The notes under the pieces were generated by a model, which was not told the origin of the DNA, did no database searches, and saw only the letters and a program-made list of their open reading frames with translations. From assembly GCA_016185435.1 (NCBI GenBank), contig JACPNN010000013.1, positions 1 through 64,000 on the forward strand: a stretch of DNA of 64,000 nucleotides. The letters are read 5' to 3'. Origin of the DNA: Candidatus Aenigmatarchaeota archaeon. Its GTDB lineage: Archaea > Aenigmatarchaeota > Aenigmatarchaeia > QMZP01. How positions within the stretch are numbered: position 1 is the stretch's first letter; every line of letters starts with the position of its first letter. The position numbers and the translations under genes were made by a program. Positions 1-7,905 of the stretch are shown one piece after another.

Positions 1-101
1 CTCTTTGCGAACTCATGTCTGCACCATCTGCACTTGAGTTTGTTGCGCCGGATATGCCAATAGTTGCGAGAACGACATTTGGGACATGAAAAGCGAGGCA
101 T
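1..101 (-). CDS. Transposase N-terminus, IS1595/ISXO2-like zinc ribbon (partial, runs off the window)
   Basis: Reading the minus strand from an ATG at 101 gives 33 residues before the window edge. They contain CPKC followed 15 residues later by CRWC, with basic and aromatic residues between (YWHIRRNKLKC). This is the zinc-ribbon pattern found at the N-terminus of IS1595-type and related DDE transposases, where it precedes the catalytic domain. The catalytic part lies outside the window, so activity cannot be judged. A TATA-like stretch (102-112) lies just upstream. The gene points away from the SLOG gene, whose 5' end it overlaps or abuts. Family assignment rests on the ribbon alone and could change. 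Confidence 0.6.
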   Translation of the reverse strand, partial: MPRFSCPKCRSRNYWHIRRNKLKCRWCRHEFAK

Positions 102-618
102 ATATACTATATTCAGGTGGCTGGGATATAATCTTACCCTAATTATTGGTGTGATGGGTCCCGGAAGTAATGCTACCCCTAAAGATATTGATAACGCTTC
201 CACCATCGGAAGAAAAATTGCTGAAGAAGGGTGGGTATTGCTTAGTGGAGGAAGGAATGAGGGAGTCATGGACGCAGTTAATAAGGCAGCCAAACAAGCA
301 GGTGGGTTAACCGTAGGAATTATGCCAACATCCGACCCTACCACATTTTCGCATGCTGTTGATATTGCTGTCATTACAGATATGAAAAGTGCTAGAAATA
401 ATATTAATGTTCTTTCGAGCGATGTTGTTATCGCATGTGGAATGGAATCCGGTACTGCGTCTGAAGTTGCATTAGCTCTCAAGGCTAATAAAAAAGTAAT
501 TTTGTTAAGTGACAATGAAGAGAGTAAAATATTTTTTAAAAAGATAGGTAAATATAATATTCTTATTGCTAACAATGCAGACGAAGTGATTGAATTAGTT
601 AAAAACCTACTCGGCTAG
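64..618 (+). CDS. SLOG-domain protein (LOG / TIGR00725-like nucleotide-binding family), start uncertain
   Basis: The protein has a Rossmann-like core. It starts at IIGVMGPGSN, continues with LLSGGRNEGVMDAVNKAA (family GGR.GvM) and ends with ACGMESGTASEVALAL (family GGxGTxxE). These motifs bind a nucleoside phosphate in LOG phosphoribohydrolases and related SLOG sensors. The second glycine motif is degenerate (GMESGTASE). Substrate is unknown. The 64 start is a TTG that overlaps the opposing transposase. No ATG or GTG lies between it and GTG 151/ATG 154, so the natural 5' end may have been lost to the neighbouring mobile element. The gene is clearly more AT-rich than the HPS genes that follow, suggesting transfer. 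Fold assignment is good, exact role unknown. Confidence 0.75.
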   Translation: MRERHLGHEKRGIYTIFRWLGYNLTLIIGVMGPGSNATPKDIDNASTIGRKIAEEGWVLLSGGRNEGVMDAVNKAAKQAGGLTVGIMPTSDPTTFSHAVDIAVITDMKSARNNINVLSSDVVIACGMESGTASEVALALKANKKVILLSDNEESKIFFKKIGKYNILIANNADEVIELVKNLLG

Positions 619-859
619 AAATTTTATTTCTGCCCCTTTATTATCTTCTTTATTGTTTTTATAAAACTTGATTGAATGACATTTTCAAAAACTTTGCTTC
701 GCAACCCCATTGCATTCTCACTTCGTTCGGGGCGCAAAACAGGGGTTTTACGATTCGCTCTTTGCAGTTCGCTCCGTCCAAATCGCCTTCGGCGACTTCG
801 ATTGATCCGATACGCAGAACAAAAATGCCCGTATTTAAATCCGCCAAAGAACATATCAT
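619..859. other. Gene-free stretch with repeated TTCG-containing words
   Basis: No convincing gene is present between the SLOG and HPS genes. The part from about 715 to 810 has many short TTCG/TTCGC words and a small hairpin, CGCC-TTC-GGCG, near 783-793. The last 30 bases hold the HPS promoter. I see no tRNA, array or ORF with coding character. Confidence 0.4.
834..840 (+). promoter_or_regulatory. TATA box of the HPS-PHI operon
   Basis: TTTAAAT lies 20-26 bases before the ATG at 860, the position expected for an archaeal promoter driving a leaderless mRNA. No Shine-Dalgarno sequence precedes the ATG, which agrees with this. Confidence 0.6.
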
Positions 860-1525
860 ATGGCTGAAAAGGCCAAGGTCCAGCTGGCTCTTGATTTCCT
901 GACAATTGCCGATGCATTGAAGATAGCCGAAAAGGCCGCAGAATATGCCGATTTCATCGAGGCCGGAACTCCTCTGATCAAAGCCGAAGGCCTGTCTGTT
1001 GTCAGAAGGCTGAAGGAAAGGTTCCCTGACAAAATCATTGTGGCGGACATGAAGACCATGGACACAGGATTTCTTGAGGCCGAGATCGCTTTTAAAGCAG
1101 GAGCAGACGCCGTTTCTGTGCTGGGAGCGGCCGACAGGGAAACCATAAAAGGCGCATCAGAGGCCGCCAAAAAATATGGGAAGATCCTCATGGTGGATTC
1201 CATAGGCATTGATGACATTTCCGCCCTTGCTGAAAAAATCATGGATATACATGCCGATTATCTGGTTCTCCACACAGGGATAGACCAGCAGCATGCGGGA
1301 AAGTCTGCATTTTCTGTTTTGGCAAAAATCAAAGATAAGAGATTAAATTCAAAAATTGCGCTTTGCGGAGGGCTGAATTCATATTCCATAAAAAAGCTTC
1401 CCCCGGTTCCAAAAGTGGATCTCCTGGTAATAGGGGGCGCCATAACAAGATCATCTGATCCCCAAAAGGCAGCAGAAATGATAAGGAAGGCCATTAATGA
1501 GCCTCACAAAGGACACGGTCTATGA
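860..1525 (+). CDS. hps: 3-hexulose-6-phosphate synthase (HPS)
   Basis: A 221-residue TIM-barrel enzyme of the orotidine-5'-phosphate decarboxylase superfamily. It interconverts ribulose 5-phosphate plus formaldehyde with hexulose 6-phosphate. Visible marks are the N-terminal strand VQLALDF, the catalytic VADMKTMD (D-x-K), VLHTGID in the HPS-specific position, and the phosphate-binding ends ALCGGLN and VIGGAIT. The HTGID motif and the partner PHI gene separate it from OMP decarboxylase. In archaea without an oxidative pentose phosphate pathway, HPS/PHI usually run towards ribulose 5-phosphate for nucleotide synthesis. It overlaps the PHI gene by 29 bases, so the two are co-translated. Length is normal. 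Confidence 0.93.
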   Translation: MAEKAKVQLALDFLTIADALKIAEKAAEYADFIEAGTPLIKAEGLSVVRRLKERFPDKIIVADMKTMDTGFLEAEIAFKAGADAVSVLGAADRETIKGASEAAKKYGKILMVDSIGIDDISALAEKIMDIHADYLVLHTGIDQQHAGKSAFSVLAKIKDKRLNSKIALCGGLNSYSIKKLPPVPKVDLLVIGGAITRSSDPQKAAEMIRKAINEPHKGHGL

Positions 1526-2087
1526 GATAATAGGCCACATCAAAGAGGTGGCGGAGAAAATCAGCGGGAAGGAAATAGGCGAGCTTATAAGCATGATAAT
1601 ATTCTCCAAGAGGGTGTTCATATTCGGCGCAGGCAGATCGGGCCTCGTGGGCAAAGCGTTTGCAGTGAGGCTGGCCCATCTCAAGTTCGAGGTCTTTGTC
1701 GTTGGCGATACCATTACCCCTGCTGTCCAGGACGGCGACCTCTTCATAGCGATCTCAGGCTCCGGCGAGACAGCCTCTGTGGTGATTTCGGCAAAGAGCG
1801 CAAAGGATGCCGGCGCGAAGATTGCCGCAGTCACTTCAAACAGGGATTCCAGCCTTGCCAAGGCAGCCGATTCCGTCATGGTGGTGGAAGGCAGGACCAA
1901 GGACGATTTGCACCGCAAGGACTACATTGCGAAGCAGATAATGGGGCGGCACGAGCCTTTATCGCCCCTGGGGACGCTTTTCGAGGACACATGCCAGGTG
2001 CTGCTTGATGGCGTGATAGTGGAGCTTATGCGCAAGCTCAGGAAGACAGAGGATGACCTCGCAAGGATGCATTCGAATGTGGAATAG
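1497..2087 (+). CDS. hxlB: 6-phospho-3-hexuloisomerase (PHI)
   Basis: A 196-residue SIS-domain isomerase that converts hexulose 6-phosphate to fructose 6-phosphate, the second step of the ribulose monophosphate pathway. The sugar-phosphate site is visible as FGAGRSGLVGKAFAVRL and then AISGSGETASV. The C-terminal part with PLGTLFEDTCQVLLDG matches the family. Its ATG lies inside the end of the HPS gene, giving a tightly coupled two-gene operon. Length is typical, and nothing is missing. The 3' end converges on the minus-strand membrane protein gene 20 bases further on. Confidence 0.93.
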   Translation: MSLTKDTVYEIIGHIKEVAEKISGKEIGELISMIIFSKRVFIFGAGRSGLVGKAFAVRLAHLKFEVFVVGDTITPAVQDGDLFIAISGSGETASVVISAKSAKDAGAKIAAVTSNRDSSLAKAADSVMVVEGRTKDDLHRKDYIAKQIMGRHEPLSPLGTLFEDTCQVLLDGVIVELMRKLRKTEDDLARMHSNVE

Positions 2088-2106
2088 TCTGGCGCTGTGA
2101 GATTTT

Positions 2107-2955
2107 CTATCTTCTACTTCTGGCGGCTGTGGATGAGGGGGTTCTCCTGAGCTGCAGGTACAGCATGACATAGGCTACCACTGACCACGAGGAGCTGACG
2201 CTGCTGATAATGAGAATAATGGCAGCTAGCGGCATATTCGCCGTGCTTTCGGGGCTTTGTGCAGACTTCAAAAAAGTTTCCGCGCCGGAGCCGATTGCTG
2301 CCGCCGCAGTGCCGATTAGAAGGAGCGATGGCGCTATAATCAGCACTGAAAGAAAAATGATGCTGAGAACATTGTTCTTGGTGATCCTCCAGCTCTTCAT
2401 GAATGAGTCCCTCACCCCTCTGTCCTCAAGGACCAGGATATAGACAGCCATTGAGAACCTGAAAATCAGGTAAAACAGGATCAGCACTGACGCAAAAATC
2501 CCTGCAATGAGCAAAAGGCCCAGAACAAACAAGATGGACGCATTTTTTGACGGGGCAGCCAGCATTATGCCGGCAAGAGGCAGGAGCGCAGGCAAAAAGC
2601 TTGCTGCGATTATCAGGGAAATGGCCAGCATTGCAAGGAGGAATGGAAGATATCTGGAGAGAACAAAGCCTGCTGCAGCTTCAACGGATGGCCTAGATTT
2701 AATGGCATCCCTTGCCATCTTCATGGCCATGATAGTGAAAAATATCCCGGCCAGCAATGAGATGATGCCGGTCAGCGCTGCCGCAGGCAGGGCGGCAAGC
2801 CTTTCCGTTATAGGCGCGGTTTTAGGGACTGCGGGAACAAAGGCGCTCAGGAAAAAAGAAAACGCATTGCTTATGAGAAACGGCAGGATAATTATGGGAT
2901 TCTTGAGCAGCATTCTCAGTGAATTAAGTGCAATCGCTATGGAATCAATGCCCAT
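2107..2955 (-). CDS. Polytopic membrane protein, paralogue of the next gene
   Basis: A 282-residue protein with about six hydrophobic segments and few polar loops. It begins MGIDSIAIALNSLRMLLKNP. The sister gene at 3009-3857 begins MIDSIRTAKESFKILCRNP and also has exactly 282 residues. Both share a central pattern, 'RF..A.YI/YYIVLE.RG(V/I).DS..(K/A)SWRI...NVL'. The start was set by this alignment and by a TATA box (2978-2985) about 25 bases upstream; an earlier ATG at 2988 is in frame but unlikely. The pattern resembles the membrane domain seen in archaeal DUF7847-type proteins, but I cannot assign a function. The two genes look like a local duplication, each with its own promoter. Confidence 0.75.
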   Translation of the reverse strand: MGIDSIAIALNSLRMLLKNPIIILPFLISNAFSFFLSAFVPAVPKTAPITERLAALPAAALTGIISLLAGIFFTIMAMKMARDAIKSRPSVEAAAGFVLSRYLPFLLAMLAISLIIAASFLPALLPLAGIMLAAPSKNASILFVLGLLLIAGIFASVLILFYLIFRFSMAVYILVLEDRGVRDSFMKSWRITKNNVLSIIFLSVLIIAPSLLLIGTAAAAIGSGAETFLKSAQSPESTANMPLAAIILIISSVSSSWSVVAYVMLYLQLRRTPSSTAARSRR

Positions 2956-3008
2956 CTTATATTTGTGCAGGGGCCTGAATATAAGCAAATAGCAATCGAA
3001 ATGACAAA

Positions 3009-3857
3009 TTACTTCTTTCTCTTCTGGAGTTCAGGCTTCTCCTTCCTCAGCTCAAGGAAGGCCATCAGCAGAGCGACCGTTATCCACGCTGAAAAGATGT
3101 CTGTCACGACAGTGGGCACGTATTCGGCAAGGTCAAAGGCCGCGCCTTCCGAAGGCGGCGGAGGAATATCGTAATTGGTGCCGGCGGCCAGTTCTGCCCC
3201 CGCATCCACCAAGAGAAGGGCCATGACCATGGGCACAAAAATGATGAAAAGGAGGAGCAGCAGATTCAGGACATTGCTTCTGGCAATCCTCCAGCTTGCC
3301 TTTATGGAATCAGCGATGCCCCTTTTCTCCAGGACAATGTAATACTGGGCAAAAGCCAGCCTTACGACCATGAGTATTACAAGGATGAGGGAGACGAAAA
3401 AACCGGCAGCCACCAGGATGGTGGCAATTGTCTGTATGGCGCTGCTGCCGCTGACTGCAAAAATGAGCAGTGGTATGGCAAGCGGCAGGAGGGCTGCCAG
3501 GACGAGGATACCAACAGCTATTGAAGTGAACAGGTAGGGCAGAAACCTGGAAGGCGCAAAGCTTACTGCAGCAGAAAAAGAGCTCTTTGACTTCACCGAA
3601 TCATATGCCAGCTTTATTGCTATTATGGAGGAAAAAACTGACACCAGCCCGGAGATTATCATGACCGCGAGGGCTGACACAATGTAAAACGAATACTGGG
3701 AAAGCATCTGGGAAAGGTCTGCCGCGTCGGGTATATCCGTAATCAGCAGAGCGCCGAGAGTGCCGATGAATGTGCTCAGCAGATAGGGAAGGGCAATCAC
3801 GGGATTTCTGCAAAGAATTTTGAAGGATTCCTTTGCTGTCCGTATGGAATCAATCAT
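3009..3857 (-). CDS. Polytopic membrane protein, paralogue of the preceding gene
   Basis: A 282-residue protein with about six membrane segments. It matches its neighbour in length, start and the central motif around 'YYIVLEKRGIADSIKASWRI'. It differs in carrying a soluble-looking loop near the C-terminus (DAGAELAAGTNYDIPPPPSE). The ATG at 3857 lies about 24 bases after a TATA box (3881-3886), so a leaderless start fits. A longer reading to 3956 would overlap the TrmB gene and is rejected. It may be regulated by the TrmB-like protein next door, but only position suggests this. Function unknown. Confidence 0.75.
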   Translation of the reverse strand: MIDSIRTAKESFKILCRNPVIALPYLLSTFIGTLGALLITDIPDAADLSQMLSQYSFYIVSALAVMIISGLVSVFSSIIAIKLAYDSVKSKSSFSAAVSFAPSRFLPYLFTSIAVGILVLAALLPLAIPLLIFAVSGSSAIQTIATILVAAGFFVSLILVILMVVRLAFAQYYIVLEKRGIADSIKASWRIARSNVLNLLLLLFIIFVPMVMALLLVDAGAELAAGTNYDIPPPPSEGAAFDLAEYVPTVVTDIFSAWITVALLMAFLELRKEKPELQKRKK

Positions 3858-3915
3858 ATTATATTTTTGTCGGGCTTCAATATAAATGAGATGCGTTTTG
3901 GAAAATGATGCCGGA

Positions 3916-4719
3916 TCACTTCTCATGCTTGGAGCCGGACTGCCACATGGACTCAAAATAAGGCTTTATTATGTCTTTTGCGGCATGATTGGAATTTGCC
4001 CAGAAGGCGACATCCTGCGTCTCATGGACATCCTTGTCGTCAGTCAGGGCGAAGAGAACATGTTTGTCGTCGATCAGGAAAATGCGGCCGGAAGGAAAAG
4101 GAAGGTGCCTCAGTTCGGCAACCTGGGAAAGAGCGTTAGTGGCGGAAGTATTGGAAAGGGGGGCCAGAATCTTCACTTTTGCTCCCCTTCTCGCAATTTT
4201 CTTCAGCATCCTGAAGTGGTTGCTGTAGAGGTCATTCAGGCCCTGCTCTGTGGTGACTATGCTTATCTTGCTCTTCGCGTCCCTGAATAGCGTCCGAAGC
4301 TGCCTGTTTATCGTGTGCCTCCCTTTCAGCGTGCCTATAAGGTCTGCAGGCGTCATCAGGCTTAGGCTCTGCTTGTGGATCTGTTCAAGCTCATTCAGCA
4401 CCTTTGAGCCGGCCATTTTTTCTATCCTTGACACAAGCGTCTCATAATTCTTTTCGAGGTTCTGCTTCACCCTTTCCAGTGCTTCCTTGGGCTCAAGCGC
4501 CACATATTTTATGGGCTTCGAGGGCTGCACCATGGCAAAGCCCTTCTCAGCAAGGCTCTCAAGGACGTCATAGCTCCTGCTCCTCGGAACATTGGCCAGT
4601 TCAGAAAGCTCGGCTGCAGTCGCTACGCCCCTAGCTAGCAAAGCAACATATATCTTTCTTTCATAGAGGTTTAGTCCTATGCTTTTGAGCGCATCAAGAG
4701 TTTCAGTCGAGGCAACCAT
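3916..4719 (-). CDS. TrmB-family transcriptional regulator
   Basis: A 267-residue regulator. Residues 5-75 form a winged helix with the TrmB hallmark 'IGLNLYERKIYVALL...AAELSELANVPRSRSYDVLESLAEKG'. Residues 80-120 form a probable coiled coil. The C-terminal half (KISIVTTEQGLNDLYSNHF, RGAKVKILAPLS, GRIFLIDDKHVLFAL) matches the effector/phospholipase-D-like domain of the family. Such proteins usually sense sugars or other metabolites and control transport or sugar genes. Here the neighbours are two sister membrane proteins transcribed in the same direction, 59 bases downstream, which are reasonable candidate targets. The effector is unknown. Confidence 0.88.
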   Translation of the reverse strand: MVASTETLDALKSIGLNLYERKIYVALLARGVATAAELSELANVPRSRSYDVLESLAEKGFAMVQPSKPIKYVALEPKEALERVKQNLEKNYETLVSRIEKMAGSKVLNELEQIHKQSLSLMTPADLIGTLKGRHTINRQLRTLFRDAKSKISIVTTEQGLNDLYSNHFRMLKKIARRGAKVKILAPLSNTSATNALSQVAELRHLPFPSGRIFLIDDKHVLFALTDDKDVHETQDVAFWANSNHAAKDIIKPYFESMWQSGSKHEK

Positions 4720-4983
4720 ACACGCACCCGTTTTATTTCAATGATTTGTCTCAGGTCGGTTATTAAGTATATCATCTGCCTATTTAAATGCTTTGGTTTT
4801 TCTTACCGCCCTGTGACTTTTCTCTGGAATTAATTTCGGAATTAAAAATATATTGCTTTGTCATGCATGCGTAGCTACAGAAGGCTTCCAGCGCATGGTT
4901 TTAGAGGCATGTATAAAAGAGCTTTTTCCAGAAACGATATGCAGAGAACTAATTAAATTATGATTCGTATGATTTATAAAATG
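4720..4983. other. Intergenic region between TrmB and DNA ligase
   Basis: About 264 bases without a convincing gene. It holds the TrmB promoter (TATA-like sequence near 4762-4770 on the minus strand) and a direct repeat of GGAATTAA near 4826-4845. A 22-codon reading frame at 4894 on the plus strand lacks support. Confidence 0.35.
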
Positions 4984-7008
4984 TCAGATATTTCCTCCCT
5001 TCTGCTCCGTCTTTCCCTTCTGTTCCGTCCTCCCTTTCTGTTCCGTCCTCCCTTTCTGGTCCGTCTTTCCCTTTTGCATCCTGTAAATTTTTTCAAGCCT
5101 GTCCAGATCGTCCGCATCCTCTATGCCCTTATCATCCCTCAGCCTGATGAATCTCGGGAACCTCAGGGCATAGCCTGAGTCATAGTTCGGGCTTTTCTGT
5201 ATCTCTTCATAAGCGACTTCTATCACAATCTTCGGCCTTATCTTCACCTCCCCGCCCTCATCATGATATATATATGGCTTAAGCATCTTTGTCAGCTCTT
5301 CAAATGTCAAGTCGTCTTTATTTCCCTTCTTCTCCTTTATGCCTGTGCCGAGCATGCCGCACACCAGGAATTCAGATGTGTTGGGTTTTCTGATGCCCAG
5401 AATCAGGCTCCCTATCCAGCCTGCCCTCTTTCCAGTGCCCCACAGGCCGCCTATTATGGCCGCATCAAGCGTCTCGAGAGTCGGCTTCACCTTCAGCCAG
5501 CCTCCTGCTACTCTTCTGCCGGGCTGGTAGCTTGCCTCAAGGTTCTTGACCATCACCCCTTCCTGGCCCGCTTCTATCGCTTTCCTGTAGAATCCTTCTG
5601 CCGCCTTTATGTCCTTTGTGATTACTTGTTCTGCAAGGTCAAACCTTCCTTTTACTGGAACTATTATATCTTCAAGCATCCTTCTCCTTTTCCCAAGAGA
5701 AAGATCAAACAACTGCCTCCCGTCTATATGAATCGCGTCAAAAAGGTGCATCTGGACGGGTATTTCCATGGCCATCTGCGGGATGTCGTATTTCCTGTGT
5801 ATCCTCTGGCTGAGGGCCTGGAAAGGCAGGGGCTTGGAGGTTTTCGGGTCGAAGGCCATCAGCTCGCCTTCAATTATGCATTCCCTGGCCCTGACGCATT
5901 TCTGCGCCAGATCGACAAGATCAGGGAACTGTTTGGTTATATTCTCAAGCCTTCTCGTGTAAATCCATATTTCCTTCCCCTTTTTATGTATTTGGGCCCT
6001 TGCGCCGTCAAATTTCACTTCTATGGCCGGCTTGTCAAAGGCCTTTATGGCTTCTTCCAAAGAAGGGGCCTTTTCAGCCAGCAACACTTCTACGGGTTTG
6101 CCAACTTCCAGAGAGGCTTTTTCAAGGCCTTCAAGGCCCTTTTGCCTGGCAAGCAAGGCCACTTCCCCATAGTCTGGCCTCAGGAACCAGGCCCATTCGA
6201 CAGCGTCATTTATTCTCTTTTTGATTTTCCTTGATTCCTCATTATCTTCTGCAAGCACATAATCATACCCGCCTTTTGCCCTCCAGAGGCCTCTGTCTGT
6301 TATCTTCCCTTTGTCTACTGTGTTCCTCTCCCTGAAAGCATCATATTCTTTTTTGGTTATTTTTTCCTTTCCACTTAATTTTTCTACTATAGAATCATGG
6401 TCCAATATTTTTTTATTTTGTTTTCCCAGCAATCTGATTATCTTCTTTTCATCCCAGACAATCTCAGAGAAGTAGGCCTTTGCTATGGCATCCCTCACCA
6501 CACCCTTCTCGACGCCCATCCTGAGCTCTCCCAGTATAGTCCTCACGATGTATTTGGCTTCTGTCGGCTGGGCTGAAGAGAGCAGCTCAGAGACAAGCTG
6601 GCCTTTCCTCTCCTGGCTGCCCTGGCCTTCTGTGTAGGCCAGCTTCTGGAGATTTTCCACCACTTTGGATACAGTAAGCCCTTTGCTGAACAATGTTTTC
6701 TGTTTCTTTTCACTGGCCAGTTTTTCTATAACGAGGCCAAAATCTCCAAGCTTCTTGTAGTGCTTCTGTATGTCAGTTTCACTGTAACCGGTAGAGGCAG
6801 ATACAATCTTCAGCATCAGCTGGCCTGCAATGCCTATCTCCTTCTCGTGCCATGGTGGAAATACCCTCCCCTGGAGAAGGAGGACCACAGCAGGCAGGGC
6901 AGAATCATCCGTTCTCCTTAAAATCCTTGCTATTGCAGACACCTTCTTCAGCCTGGCAGGAGTCTTCTCCAGATATTCGCAGAGGCCGGCCAGAATGGAG
7001 TATTCCAT
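4984..7008 (-). CDS. lig: ATP-dependent DNA ligase, with an internal insertion
   Basis: A 674-residue ligase that seals nicks in replication and repair. The adenylation site is EVKFDGARAQIH, with Lys332 as nucleophile, followed by YTRRLENIT, the motif EGELMAFD and the C-terminal OB-fold region (GGWLKVKPTLETLDAAIIGG). Archaeal ligases are normally about 560-600 residues with the lysine near 250. Here about 75 extra residues lie between SEIVWDEKK (about 181-189) and the conserved stretch LRPDYGEVA (about 276-284). The C-terminus also ends in a KGRTEQ repeat. The start at 7008 (MEYSILAGLCEYLEKTPARLKK region) fits the family. Longer upstream readings run antisense into the next gene. A TATA-like sequence lies near 7031-7040. 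Confidence 0.93.
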   Translation of the reverse strand: MEYSILAGLCEYLEKTPARLKKVSAIARILRRTDDSALPAVVLLLQGRVFPPWHEKEIGIAGQLMLKIVSASTGYSETDIQKHYKKLGDFGLVIEKLASEKKQKTLFSKGLTVSKVVENLQKLAYTEGQGSQERKGQLVSELLSSAQPTEAKYIVRTILGELRMGVEKGVVRDAIAKAYFSEIVWDEKKIIRLLGKQNKKILDHDSIVEKLSGKEKITKKEYDAFRERNTVDKGKITDRGLWRAKGGYDYVLAEDNEESRKIKKRINDAVEWAWFLRPDYGEVALLARQKGLEGLEKASLEVGKPVEVLLAEKAPSLEEAIKAFDKPAIEVKFDGARAQIHKKGKEIWIYTRRLENITKQFPDLVDLAQKCVRARECIIEGELMAFDPKTSKPLPFQALSQRIHRKYDIPQMAMEIPVQMHLFDAIHIDGRQLFDLSLGKRRRMLEDIIVPVKGRFDLAEQVITKDIKAAEGFYRKAIEAGQEGVMVKNLEASYQPGRRVAGGWLKVKPTLETLDAAIIGGLWGTGKRAGWIGSLILGIRKPNTSEFLVCGMLGTGIKEKKGNKDDLTFEELTKMLKPYIYHDEGGEVKIRPKIVIEVAYEEIQKSPNYDSGYALRFPRFIRLRDDKGIEDADDLDRLEKIYRMQKGKTDQKGRTEQKGRTEQKGKTEQKGGNI
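5002..5073 (-). repeat. Four tandem 18-bp repeats at the 3' end of the ligase gene
   Basis: The plus strand shows four consecutive 18-base units of the form CTG(T/C/G)TCCGTC(C/T)TCCCTT. They stay in frame and encode a six-residue unit, KG(R/K)T(E/D)Q, at the extreme C-terminus of the ligase. This is a coding minisatellite, probably of variable copy number between strains. It is not part of the catalytic fold. Confidence 0.85.
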
Positions 7009-7105
7009 TAGAATAATTATTGTCCCCCTGTAATGTAAATGTTGCACATGAAAAGGATTTTCCTCTGCCGGCAGCAATTTAAATACAAACATGAATTGGA
7101 TGCCT

Positions 7106-7858
7106 ATGGGAAGGGAAACAGACAGGGAGGCCATTGCAAATCTGGAGAGAAGGCTGGAGGAGACCATAGATGATTTCGGCCCTCCTGAATGCGGAAGAAC
7201 AGCGGCAATCATCGCCCCAAATGTGGGCAATGAACCCGTTTTCATAAAGAACATCTCCAATGTTTCAACAGCCCTACCCCACCTCGGCTTCACGAGACTT
7301 TACATTGTGTCTTCAGAAGAGGGATTGGCAGAAGCTTCCAGCCCACCGGCGCTCGCTTTCAAATATTTCAGGGGGTATGCTCCGACAAAAAGAGGCATGG
7401 AGGACTGCGTTTCAGGCATGGGGAAGGCAGTAAAGCAGGGCGATATATTGGCCATTTACATGACCGGCCATGGCTACAGGAGCTTCTTTGGAAAGTCGCG
7501 CATGACACTTGAGAATGGCACTCTGACTGACAGGGCCCTTGCCCGAATGCTTCACGAAGCACTGTCTCAAAAGGAGCCCATAGGCAGAATTGTCGTAGCT
7601 GACCAGTGTTACGGGCTGGGATTTGTCCGGAAGCTGGAGTCAGAAGTCTACAGGGGCATTGCAGCGTCTGAAGAGGGGACATCCGACAGAACATTTTCCA
7701 GAGCCTTTTTCCGGGCCCTGATAAGGAAAAGGAATCTGAAGGGGGCCTTTGAGCTTGCAAAACAGAACGATTATTTCTCAAGGAAAGGAGAGCATGTGCT
7801 GGCCTTTGTGTCCTCGGCGGAAAGGAAAGGCTACACTCATATTAGGGGTGCGACATAA
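7106..7858 (+). CDS. Caspase-like (clan CD) cysteine peptidase
   Basis: A 250-residue protein with the clan CD dyad. The histidine motif is ILAIYMTGHGYRS and the cysteine motif is RIVVADQCYGLGF, each at the end of a hydrophobic strand and about 50 residues apart. This is the arrangement of legumain (C13) and metacaspase/caspase (C14) peptidases. Target and activation are unknown. A TATA box (7079-7086) points to a leaderless start at ATG 7106; in-frame ATGs at 7091 and 7100 are too close to it. It is divergent from the ligase. The last 53 bases are repeated downstream at 9194-9246 through a tandem duplication. I cannot tell from sequence whether it acts in regulated proteolysis, stress or cell-death-like defence. 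Confidence 0.72.
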   Translation: MGRETDREAIANLERRLEETIDDFGPPECGRTAAIIAPNVGNEPVFIKNISNVSTALPHLGFTRLYIVSSEEGLAEASSPPALAFKYFRGYAPTKRGMEDCVSGMGKAVKQGDILAIYMTGHGYRSFFGKSRMTLENGTLTDRALARMLHEALSQKEPIGRIVVADQCYGLGFVRKLESEVYRGIAASEEGTSDRTFSRAFFRALIRKRNLKGAFELAKQNDYFSRKGEHVLAFVSSAERKGYTHIRGAT

Positions 7859-7905
7859 TATTATGAGGGAAATGACGGCAGGGAGCAATATAGACGCCTA
7901 CAGAA

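Noticed and set aside
4894..4962. 22-codon frame MVLEACIKELFPETICRELI...
   Set aside because: Too short, with no ribosome binding site, well-placed TATA box or motif.
5002..5073. CRISPR-like array
   Set aside because: The units are 18-bp tandem repeats without spacers, in frame with the ligase C-terminus. No CRISPR array or cas gene is seen anywhere in the window.
5263..6234. Long plus-strand reading frame (323 codons) inside the ligase gene
   Set aside because: It is exactly antisense to the conserved ligase domains, and its product (rich in Cys, Phe, Tyr and Leu) has no protein-like pattern.
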